DNA of 37,677 bases from an uncultured Bacteroidales bacterium (GTDB taxonomy: Bacteria; Bacteroidota; Bacteroidia; Bacteroidales; Paludibacteraceae), in NCBI GenBank assembly GCA_946617165.1, contig CAMOJP010000010.1, positions 1 to 37,677 of the forward strand, read 5' to 3'. Of the stretch, positions 12,626-20,500 are shown one piece after another (the first letter of the stretch is position 1; every line of letters begins with the position of its first letter). Below the pieces are notes generated by a model, which searched no databases, was not told the DNA's origin, and saw nothing but the letters and a program-made list of their open reading frames with translations. Position numbers and translations under genes: made by a program.

Positions 12626-12718
12626 GGTTTTCGTGTTTTTTTCGTCCTTTTTTCGAGTTCTTTTCGTCTTTTTTTCGAGTTTTTTTCGAGTTGTTTTCGT
12701 CTTTTTTTCGAGTTTGTC
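12626..12718. repeat. Imperfect tandem repeat (TTTTTTCGAGTT / TTTTCGTCT units)
   Basis: Recurring TTTTCGTC and TTTTTTCGAGTT blocks with about 11/22-bp spacing. Confidence 0.8.
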
Positions 12719-12730
12719 GGGAAAGGAGGG

Positions 12731-12765
12731 GAGTAAAGAGTAAAGAGTAAAAAGTAAAAAGTAAA
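12731..12765. repeat. 7-bp tandem repeat, five copies of (G/A)AGTAAA
   Basis: gagtaaa gagtaaa gagtaaa aagtaaa aagtaaa. Confidence 0.85.
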
Positions 12766-13074
12766 GGATGAAAGGATGCAACCGGAAAGTCCGGATAATC
12801 CTGACCGCTGACACTCATCCGGGGGGCGGAGATGCTAAAGGACAAGTAGATGTACAAAGTGAATAGAAAGACCGCGGGGGCTAAAGAAGAAAGAAATGCG
12901 GCGCATAAACGCGATATAATGTACAAGGTTCGGATGTATGATGCACAAGGAGAGTAACAAAGAACGCGGGGCTAAAGACCCGCAAAGCTAACGAAGTCGA
13001 AAGGTGCTTACGGGCACTCCGATAAGAGTCGGAAGCGATATTTTGTTGTAACTTCGACCTGCTCCCTAAGTGAC

Positions 13075-13109
13075 CCTTCGAAATTACGGTCGCGTACTAC
13101 GGGATATAC
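13075..13109. repeat. 35-bp direct repeat, copy 1
   Basis: CCTTCGAAATTACGGTCGCGTACTACGGGATATAC, identical to 13350-13384; similarity extends upstream (TTCGACCT.CTCCC). Confidence 0.9.
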
Positions 13110-13155
13110 GCAGGAACGCATTTGTTGTACTTTCGGACGACGCCTGCCTTATTTG

Positions 13156-13234
13156 TTCTATGTGTCGCACTGTTCCTCCGAGTGGGGACCCGTCGGGTTC
13201 AACACTCGGAGTGCCATCCGAGGCACTCCTTCAC
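13156..13234 (+). repeat. Dispersed hairpin repeat, copy 1 (core 13195-13234)
   Basis: Core gggttcaacactcggagtgccatccgaggcactccttcac is 34/40 identical to the minus strand of 31851-31890; perfect 8-bp stem GGAGTGCC/GGCACTCC. Confidence 0.75.
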
Positions 13235-13349
13235 CTGCCCGAATATACGTTCTTAGCCACAAGGGCTCGATTATTTCCGTCCTGCGGGACATACGAAAAT
13301 GAGCATTTGTATTGTAGTATTTCGACCTCCTCCCCAATAAATGGGATCC

Positions 13350-13384
13350 CCTTCGAAATTACGGTCGCGTACTACGGGATATAC
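13350..13384. repeat. 35-bp direct repeat, copy 2
   Basis: Identical to 13075-13109. Confidence 0.9.
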
Positions 13385-13390
13385 ACCAGT

Positions 13391-13531
13391 AAAAAGGTTT
13401 CTTTAGACAAAATGTGGACTTACGCCCACTACGTAAGGAGGTCTCTTAGCGCTACTTGTGCAAGTACAGATAACGCTAAAATACCTCCTTACGAGCGAAA
13501 TATCGCTACTTTTGTCTAAAAAAACCTTTTT
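13391..13531. repeat. Nested inverted-repeat (cloverleaf-like) element
   Basis: Outer arms 13391-13412 / 13510-13531 (21/22 complementary); inner arms 13432-13451 / 13474-13493 (18/20); apical TACTTGTGCAAGTA and side-arm AGCGAaataTCGCT hairpins. Confidence 0.85.
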
Positions 13532-13533
13532 TA

Positions 13534-13565
13534 TTTGTGTATATGCATTTTTTGTTGTAACTTTG
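13534..13565 (+). promoter_or_regulatory. Putative promoter upstream of the 13.7 kb ORF
   Basis: TTTG, 20 nt, TAACTTTG. Confidence 0.7.
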
Positions 13566-13734
13566 TGGGCGCAAAGGCTGGGAACTCCATCGTTGTGCAA
13601 ACGAACTTAACCGTATTCTGTAATGGAATCTTTGGGAGAGTCGCGGGGAAATAGGAGTGCTTTTAGTTAACCATAGCAAATATTAGACAACAGCATGCGA
13701 CAGGCGCGCAACTGCAAGAAGCCGGACGGATTAA

Positions 13735-14757
13735 TTGAAGAGAAAACATACATATAAACAGCGAATGAACCGCTTTCAAAAAGACATAGTATTCTTCAAA
13801 GAAGAAAAGTACCGCAAATCAGACTATGGGACAGTCTTCTATGTAGCGGGGACGAACAGTTCCGCGCTTAATGAGTTTGTGCGGCAGAATGCAAGTCGGA
13901 TTGAGTCTGATTTGAATGCAGACGATAAGAACTGGGTGACCTGCAGATTCGTGTATTTAGGAGAAGGCAACCGTCTGTTTGGCAGCGGGCAAGAGGCTTC
14001 ATTATACAGTGCGATGCTTCCGACAGCCGACGAATCGAGCGAGCGTTACGGCTTTGTCCGCGAGTCGCTTGCCCAGTGCATGCAGGAAGAGGCGGAAGAT
14101 GCGATAGCGTCGTATTTCGCATTATTGCAGGAGCTCTTTGACGAGATTTTAGACACGGGTTACTATCGTCCCGATCATTTTCGTCCGGCCTCAGAGAAGT
14201 GCGTCATGAAATCGTGTTTATCGGCAGGAGGGAGTGTCTTGCGCCGGTCAAAAGCCGTCCAACCTGCATCGGACGAATGTATGTGTGTGCCGTGCTACAG
14301 TGCTGATTTGGAGGAGTCTGTTCATTACGATTCGCCGAGCCGGTTAGAGATTACGCCCAACACCTATCATGTACTATTGCCGGACTATGAGCGAGAGATT
14401 CATTTTACGGCGCAAGTGAAAGCATTATACGTGCTGTTTCTCAATCACCCTGAGGGGATTCGCATGAAAGAGATATCCGATTATAAAGAGGAATACAAGC
14501 AGTTGTATTTCCAGTTGACGAACCGTTCTGACGCTGACAAGCTGCGCGTTTCCGTAGAGCGTCTTCTGGATGTGTGCAATCCCAACGCGCTGAACGTCAA
14601 GAAGTCCCAGTGTAACTCGGCTATATACCGTGCGATACCGGAAAGTGGACTGAGGCATTACTATGAAATAGAAGTCAATCGCAGTCAGCCACATAAGATT
14701 AACTTAGACCGGGCATTAGTGAGCATGCCGTCCGATTTACAGAAACAGAGTTTGTAA
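13735..14757 (+). CDS. Hypothetical protein, possible C-terminal winged-helix-like region
   Basis: 340-aa ORF with TTG start; an alternative ATG at 13765 gives MNRFQKDIVFFKEEKYRK. C-terminal FTAQVKALYVLFLNHPEGIRMKEISDY...RLLDVCNP is suggestive of wHTH only. Confidence 0.75.
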   Translation: MKRKHTYKQRMNRFQKDIVFFKEEKYRKSDYGTVFYVAGTNSSALNEFVRQNASRIESDLNADDKNWVTCRFVYLGEGNRLFGSGQEASLYSAMLPTADESSERYGFVRESLAQCMQEEAEDAIASYFALLQELFDEILDTGYYRPDHFRPASEKCVMKSCLSAGGSVLRRSKAVQPASDECMCVPCYSADLEESVHYDSPSRLEITPNTYHVLLPDYEREIHFTAQVKALYVLFLNHPEGIRMKEISDYKEEYKQLYFQLTNRSDADKLRVSVERLLDVCNPNALNVKKSQCNSAIYRAIPESGLRHYYEIEVNRSQPHKINLDRALVSMPSDLQKQSL

Positions 14758-14768
14758 CGTTACAAACT
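14749..14768. promoter_or_regulatory. 20-bp perfect palindrome AGTTTGTAACGTTACAAACT over the stop codon and abutting the next promoter (operator or weak terminator)
   Basis: Read directly; followed by TTTTTG, which forms the -33 region of the downstream promoter. Confidence 0.6.
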
Positions 14769-14769
14769 T

Positions 14770-14800
14770 TTTGCCAGGTTGTTAATAAGCAGTACTTTTG
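14770..14800 (+). promoter_or_regulatory. Putative promoter of the VWA gene
   Basis: TTTG, 19 nt, TACTTTTG. Confidence 0.7.
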
Positions 14801-14858
14801 CAGCGGATTTAGAGAAGTCCGCTGTAATTTATTTAGTAACAATTTAACTGTAACGACT

Positions 14859-15539
14859 ATGGAAACAAAGACAAAGACTCAGGTTTACAACCTTGTTATT
14901 TTGGACAAATCAGGTTCAATGGAAAGCATTCGCAAGGAAGCGATTGACGGTTACAATGAGACGCTCGGCACTATCTGTGCCGCCCAAAGCAAACACGGTG
15001 ATACTCAAGAACAGTTTGTGTCCTTAGCGGCATTCTGCGGTTGCGGAATAGAGATGATTTACGACAAGACCCCCATTGAGGAAGCGGAGCAGCTGACACG
15101 TGACAAGTACGAGCCCTGTTGCGTGACTCCCCTATTCGACGCCATCGGTTCGTCTATAAAAAAGCTCAAGAACGATATCAAAGATATCGAAGATGCTGCG
15201 GTATTAGTAACAATTATCACGGACGGTTATGAGAACGCTTCGAAGGAATGGACAGCCGCAGCCATCAAGAAGCTTATTGACGAATGCAAGAAAGACGGTT
15301 GGATGTTTGCGTTTATCGGTGCGGGAGACGACATCACCCGAGTAGCTTCGACCATATCCATCACCAACACGGTAGTATGGGAGAAGACGACGAAAGGCAC
15401 TGAGAAGATGTTCTCTTTATCCAATAAGGCAAGCGACCGGTTCTACGACAAGTTGGCGGCTCCGTGCTGCGTCGGAGCGTCGGTAGCGGAACGGAAGCAA
15501 ATGCGTAAGCAATTTGCGGAGGAGTACTTCGAGGGATAG
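14859..15539 (+). CDS. VWA (von Willebrand factor A) domain protein
   Basis: MIDAS-type motifs DKSGSM, TPLFD and ITDGYEN in a 226-aa ORF; no clear signal peptide. Confidence 0.85.
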   Translation: METKTKTQVYNLVILDKSGSMESIRKEAIDGYNETLGTICAAQSKHGDTQEQFVSLAAFCGCGIEMIYDKTPIEEAEQLTRDKYEPCCVTPLFDAIGSSIKKLKNDIKDIEDAAVLVTIITDGYENASKEWTAAAIKKLIDECKKDGWMFAFIGAGDDITRVASTISITNTVVWEKTTKGTEKMFSLSNKASDRFYDKLAAPCCVGASVAERKQMRKQFAEEYFEG

Positions 15540-15588
15540 ACAAAAAGAGCATTTTTTTGTTTGAAAATAGACACAAAAGAACAAAAAA

Positions 15589-15620
15589 TTTGTGTATATG
15601 CAATATTTGTTGTACTTTTG
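15589..15620 (+). promoter_or_regulatory. Putative promoter of the Bor-like lipoprotein gene
   Basis: TTTG, 20 nt, TACTTTTG; nearly the same sequence as 13534-13565. Confidence 0.75.
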
Positions 15621-15651
15621 CAGGCGGAATCAAATAAAGTTATACAGACAG

Positions 15652-16359
15652 ATGAAGAAAGGTTTATTTATTTTATGTTTAGCGGCATTATTGTTACCGT
15701 CATGTATGAGTACTCGAACCAGTCTTGGTGACTACAAAGCAGTTCAAGGCGAAGAATACCGCTATGCGCGAGGCAAACAATGTTATTTATTTTGGGGTCT
15801 TCTTCCATTAGGCAGGACGAGTGTAGCGACGCCAACCAACGGTGTATGCCAAGTCCGTACCTCGTTCCGTTTTATTGACGCATTGGTGACGACTTTGACC
15901 GCCGGAATTTTCAGTATGCAGACGATTCGTGTTTATGCCAAACGCGGGACATCTCCCGAACCCGCTTATGCTCCGCCTGCGGCACCCGTTGCGGCACCCG
16001 TTGCAACACCTCAACAGACGCCTCAACAGGCACCTCCACAGCAAGAAGCAGCACCGGCTCCGGCTGTTCAGCAGCAGGAAGTAAAAGTTGCTCCGAAAGA
16101 GGAGGTTGCTCCTGCACCGAAAGAGGAAGTAAAACAGGTTGTTGAGGAGCCCAAGGAAGAAGTGAAAGCTGCTCCGAAAGAGGAGGTAAAACCAGCTGCA
16201 GAGCAGCCAGTTACGAGTGCTCCTCAGCCTCAAGACAATTCAGTTGATCCGGAAGCGTACCAAGTGATTTTCAAGCAAGCCGACATGAATCATAACGGAG
16301 TGATTGATGATGACGAGCGTGCCAGTTTCGAGCGCATGCTAAAATACGTCAAGAAATAA
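15652..16359 (+). CDS. Lipoprotein with Bor-like N-terminal domain, P/A/K/E-rich linker and C-terminal EF-hand loop
   Basis: MKKGLFILCLAALLLPSCMS lipobox; GKQCYLFWGLLPLGRTSVATPTNGVCQVRT Bor-like region; DMNHNGVIDDDE matches the EF-hand loop consensus. The ORF-track start 15592 overlaps the promoter. Confidence 0.8.
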   Translation: MKKGLFILCLAALLLPSCMSTRTSLGDYKAVQGEEYRYARGKQCYLFWGLLPLGRTSVATPTNGVCQVRTSFRFIDALVTTLTAGIFSMQTIRVYAKRGTSPEPAYAPPAAPVAAPVATPQQTPQQAPPQQEAAPAPAVQQQEVKVAPKEEVAPAPKEEVKQVVEEPKEEVKAAPKEEVKPAAEQPVTSAPQPQDNSVDPEAYQVIFKQADMNHNGVIDDDERASFERMLKYVKK

Positions 16360-16385
16360 GTTTCAGGTTGCATCATACATCAATT

Positions 16386-16413
16386 AAAGCCGGCATAATC
16401 GTCGGCTTTTTTT
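16386..16413 (+). terminator. Rho-independent terminator
   Basis: AAAGCCG-gcataatcgt-CGGCTTT followed by a T tract. Confidence 0.85.
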
Positions 16414-16486
16414 ATGCGGTTATTAGTGTATCATTACAGTCATTCGTCCCTTTTTTGATTATTTTCGTCACTTTTTACCAAAAAAA

Positions 16487-16518
16487 TTTGTGTGTTTCAA
16501 AAAAAAGGAGTATCTTTG
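16487..16518 (+). promoter_or_regulatory. Putative promoter of the barrel / giant repeat protein operon
   Basis: TTTG, 20 nt, TATCTTTG. Confidence 0.7.
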
Positions 16519-16567
16519 CGGGCTTAATTTCAACATAGGCACGTACGTGCATGCGTTTTTGTAAAAC

Positions 16568-17503
16568 ATGAACAAGAGTTTGAGACATATCCTGTTGTTA
16601 GCATTTTTGTTGTCGGTCATTATGCCCGCTCATGCTCGTTATTTCCGTCGTGCAGGTAACACTACCGGTTTGAACGGCGACAATTATCACTTCGGGTATA
16701 TCTCGGGCGGATTAGGTTACACGTCGTTGCAGGAAGAGGTTCCCGATTTTACTCCGTCAGGTGATTTAGGCGGTTTAGTAGGTTTCGGATATGAGTTTCG
16801 GAATAACAGTCTGTGGGTGAGTGCCGGTTTGCAGTTAGGTTTTCATCGTTCTAAAGCGCAACTGGAAGCGTATAAGTACGATTGCAACGGTTATGACACT
16901 CAGGGCAAGGAAGTGACTCTTCATTATACCATCAACGAGCAGGACCGTCAGAAGTGGCAGTTCATAGAGATACCGATCATGGTTGGCTGGTATTTCCACG
17001 GTTTTTATGTGGGGGCAGGTCCGAAAGTCGGTTATTCTCTCAACTCGCGTATTGTGTCTCATGGTCAGTATGAACTTAGTGCCACGAACGAGTTGTATAA
17101 TATCGAGTTCAAGAACATGCCGGAGCATGGCTACACGACGTATGATTTTGAGGGTGAGCACGTAGCTTCTTTGAAGCCGATGATCAGTCTGATTGGTGAG
17201 ATTGGTTATGATGTATTATCAGAGGTACCGACCCGCAGTCAGATTTGCCATGTGTTGAAGATCGGTTTTTATTTTGAGTATGGTTTGAACAGCATGGTAG
17301 AGCCCGTGTCGAGCAACAAGCGTCTGGGTATAGACACCAAAGATGCGACGAGAGTGCAAGTGAACCCGTATTTGGCATCCGGCATGACAGAGAAATACCG
17401 CGTTGTACCATTTTATACGGGTGTTAAAATAACTTACCTTGTAGGCGGCAGCCGGACGGCCCGTGCGAGTGGTTATCACAAAGGCTGCAATTGCTACAAC
17501 TAA
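16568..17503 (+). CDS. Outer membrane beta-barrel-like protein
   Basis: Signal peptide MNKSLRHILLLAFLLSVIMPAHA; alternating aromatic/glycine strand pattern (YHFGYISGGLGY, LGGLVGFGYEFRNNSLWVSAGLQLGF, FYVGAGPKVGYSL); ends 14 bp before the next gene. Confidence 0.75.
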   Translation: MNKSLRHILLLAFLLSVIMPAHARYFRRAGNTTGLNGDNYHFGYISGGLGYTSLQEEVPDFTPSGDLGGLVGFGYEFRNNSLWVSAGLQLGFHRSKAQLEAYKYDCNGYDTQGKEVTLHYTINEQDRQKWQFIEIPIMVGWYFHGFYVGAGPKVGYSLNSRIVSHGQYELSATNELYNIEFKNMPEHGYTTYDFEGEHVASLKPMISLIGEIGYDVLSEVPTRSQICHVLKIGFYFEYGLNSMVEPVSSNKRLGIDTKDATRVQVNPYLASGMTEKYRVVPFYTGVKITYLVGGSRTARASGYHKGCNCYN

Positions 17504-17517
17504 GACCATCGAGAGAC

Positions 17518-20500
17518 ATGAAGACGAAAAGAATCTATAGTTTACTCATTGCGTTGATATGCGGTTTGCTGTCCCTACAGGCGGCAGGTGACGGCATTAT
17601 CAAGACAGAACGCATTGAGCGTTGTGCAGGAGATACGGTGACCCTTAATCTGATCAGCGGTCAGCAAAAGATATACACCAACACGACGGTACGGGATACT
17701 GTTTTCGGTTTGGGTGAGGGGAATGACAGTATCAGTATCTACATCATCACTTTCCATCCGTCGATTGAGACTCGCGAGGAGCGTCAGTTATTAGAAGGCA
17801 CGTCTTTCGAGTGGCACGGCCAAACGATTTCCAAGCCGGGTGTATATCGCGATTCAAAGCCTACGACATACGGTTGCGACAGTGTCCATATTTTGAATGT
17901 GACGGCGCTGAACACAATAGTCACTTTCCTTGATACGACGGTTACAGTCTGCCAAGGCAGTTCGTTCACATGGCATAACATCACCGCCAACACGACGGGT
18001 TCTTATTCGCGGCAGGAGACGACCCCCCAGGGAGGTACCATTACCTACACGCTTCATCTGATTTCCAAATCGGTTGATGTAACGAAGATAACCGCCACCA
18101 TCTGTTATGGAAGCAACTATAACTTAGGCAAGCGGACTCTGACGGAGGCCGGTTTGTACCGGGACACCTTAGTGGCGGTAGACGGTTGCGATTCGATTGT
18201 GGAACTCACGTTGAATGTAGCCTATCCTGATACGGTCATTGTGCATTTGGAAGCGGATGAGAACGAGCGTGCGGTATGGAAAGGCAAGACTTATACCGGA
18301 TTAGGGGAACACACCATCAGCGAGCAAAATGATGAGGGGTGTTTATCGGTTACCCGTATTATTCTTTACGAACATCGAATAGAGAAGATTGACACCACGG
18401 CTGTCATTTGTATGGGTGATTCCATCATGTGGAACGGAATCAAGGGATTCAGTTCCGGCACTTACACGCGTACCGTCATAGACGAAGGCATCACCAAAGA
18501 ATATACGCTTCACCTCACCGCCAAGCGCACGCCGGTTACACGCATCAGCAAGAAGATATGCAAAGGCGACGAAGAGTATTTCAAAGGCAAGCTTATCACC
18601 CAATCGGGTATATACCGTGACACTCTTCAGGCTTCATCAGCATGCGACTCCATTGTAGAATGGACGTATAATATCGTCGAGCCGGACTTGGTGATAGTGA
18701 CGCACGAGTTGGAAGACGGTGAGACTTACCGTTGGAACGGTGTAAGCTACAACCGTGCCGGTGTTTATACTTATCAGACGAAGAACAGCGACGGTTGCGA
18801 TTCGATTGTCCGTCTTGTGCTGTCCTCTCACAGCGTAGATCGCATCACCAAGCGCGACACTATCTGTTCAGGCGACTCGGTGGTATGGAATGGTATTGTC
18901 GGTCGCGATACGCACACCTATTCCCGTATTGACACTTTCCCTTCGGGCGATGTTGTCATTTACACCCTTGAGTTGGTTGTCAGACAACCTGTTACGGTTA
19001 TCAAAGAGTTGTCTATCTGCACAGGCAACTCGGAGTTCTTCAATGGCAAGTATTACAGCGTTCCCGGGACGTACTATGACACGTTGAGTTGCGACACGCT
19101 TTACAAGATTCTCGTCAGCCGCCAGCCTGTTCATGAGTATGTAACGAGAGGTGTGTTCGACGGAGTCAATCCATATATCTGGCGTTATGCCGGCAAGACT
19201 GTTTCTGTTTCCCGCGAAGGAGTCCGCGACGATAATGTCTATAACGAAGAGACCGGTTGTACTGACCATTATCACTTGGAGTTACATCGGCAAGTGATGG
19301 CCAAGCAACGCACTATCTACTTCTGCGATCCGATTACGTTCAAGGGAATTGTTTACAATGCGACGACGACTGTTTATGACACGATATATATGCCTAATTA
19401 CGTTGATTCAATCGTAATTGTGCAATTAGTCAAAGGCGAGCCGTTCCGTTCTGTAGAGTCGATGACAATCCGTGAAGGCGAGACGCTTTATTGGCATGGT
19501 CAGTTAGTATCCAATGCCAACACGTACTACGATGTCAACCAGTCCATAGCGGGTTGTGACAGCACGTATGAGTTACATGTGACACTTCTACCTGTTGTGC
19601 AACCGAAGCCTATCTTCACAGATATAGCCACCATCTGTTCGGGTGAGAGTTATACATGGTCACGTGATGGTCGAGAATATAGCAGGACGGATATCTATAA
19701 ACATATTGTTCCAGCCGTACTTCCTGATACGATGGATACGGTTTACATGCTGAATCTGACTGTGCGTCCTTCCTATGACACAATGTATGTTCATCTATAC
19801 AGTTGCGGCGGTGACAAGATTACGTACGAGGGGACCGAATACACGGCGGACGCCACTGTTATCACGACCTATCCTTCTCAATACGGCTGCGACAGTGTCA
19901 CCAAAGCCTTCCTGCATTTCAACACTTCTGCATATCAGACCTACACATGGAAGTTAGCCGACAACGACACAACACGTATCTGGCACGGACAGCAAGTCAA
20001 CCACGCAGGCACCTATTATTATGAAGAGAAGCTACCGGGTGGATGCTATCGCCGCGAGGAATTAAAAGTGTTCATGTACCCGACTTTCCTCCAAGTGCGT
20101 GACACGGCGATTTGTCAAAACGAGGCGCCGTATGTATGGCCTTATCCTGCTCCGGCAGAATGGTATAACCGGGAGTTCAGTTGTTCACCCGGCGAGACGG
20201 TACACAAGGAGTGGCGCAGAACAACTATTTATGGTGTGGATAGTATCTATCGCCTCAACCTGACCGTTTATCCGAGTTACACCAAACGCGAACGCATCAC
20301 TATCTGCGAGGGCGAGAAAGTAGATATTAACGGTAAGACATATATCAATCTGGTACCGAACAAGATTTACCGTGATACAGTTATTCTGCGCACTACCAAT
20401 AACTGCGACAGCATCATCTATTATGAGATATCGCAGTACCCGACCAAGCATATCACGGAGACAAAGATACTGCATACTGGCGATACTATTTTCTGGCAAG

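Noticed and set aside
12626-12765. CRISPR array
   Set aside because: Units are short, imperfect and contiguous, without unique spacers; no cas genes in the window.
12467-12926. Minus-strand ORFs with KKTRKKDEKN-type repeats
   Set aside because: The protein pattern only reflects the tandem DNA repeat read in several frames; no promoter or conserved domain visible.
13070-13519. 149-aa plus-strand ORF
   Set aside because: Spans the direct repeat, hairpin repeat and cloverleaf arms; its similarity to the minus-strand ORF at 31785-32150 (LGV.S.ALLH) is explained by the shared non-coding repeat.
13391-13531. tRNA or tmRNA gene
   Set aside because: Cloverleaf-like shape, but arm lengths, missing T-loop/anticodon consensus and A/T-rich outer stem do not fit.
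15592-15651. Upstream start of the Bor-like lipoprotein ORF (MYMQYLLYFCRR...)
   Set aside because: It overlaps the promoter TTTG-N20-TACTTTTG, and the signal peptide with lipobox starts at MKKGLFIL (15652).
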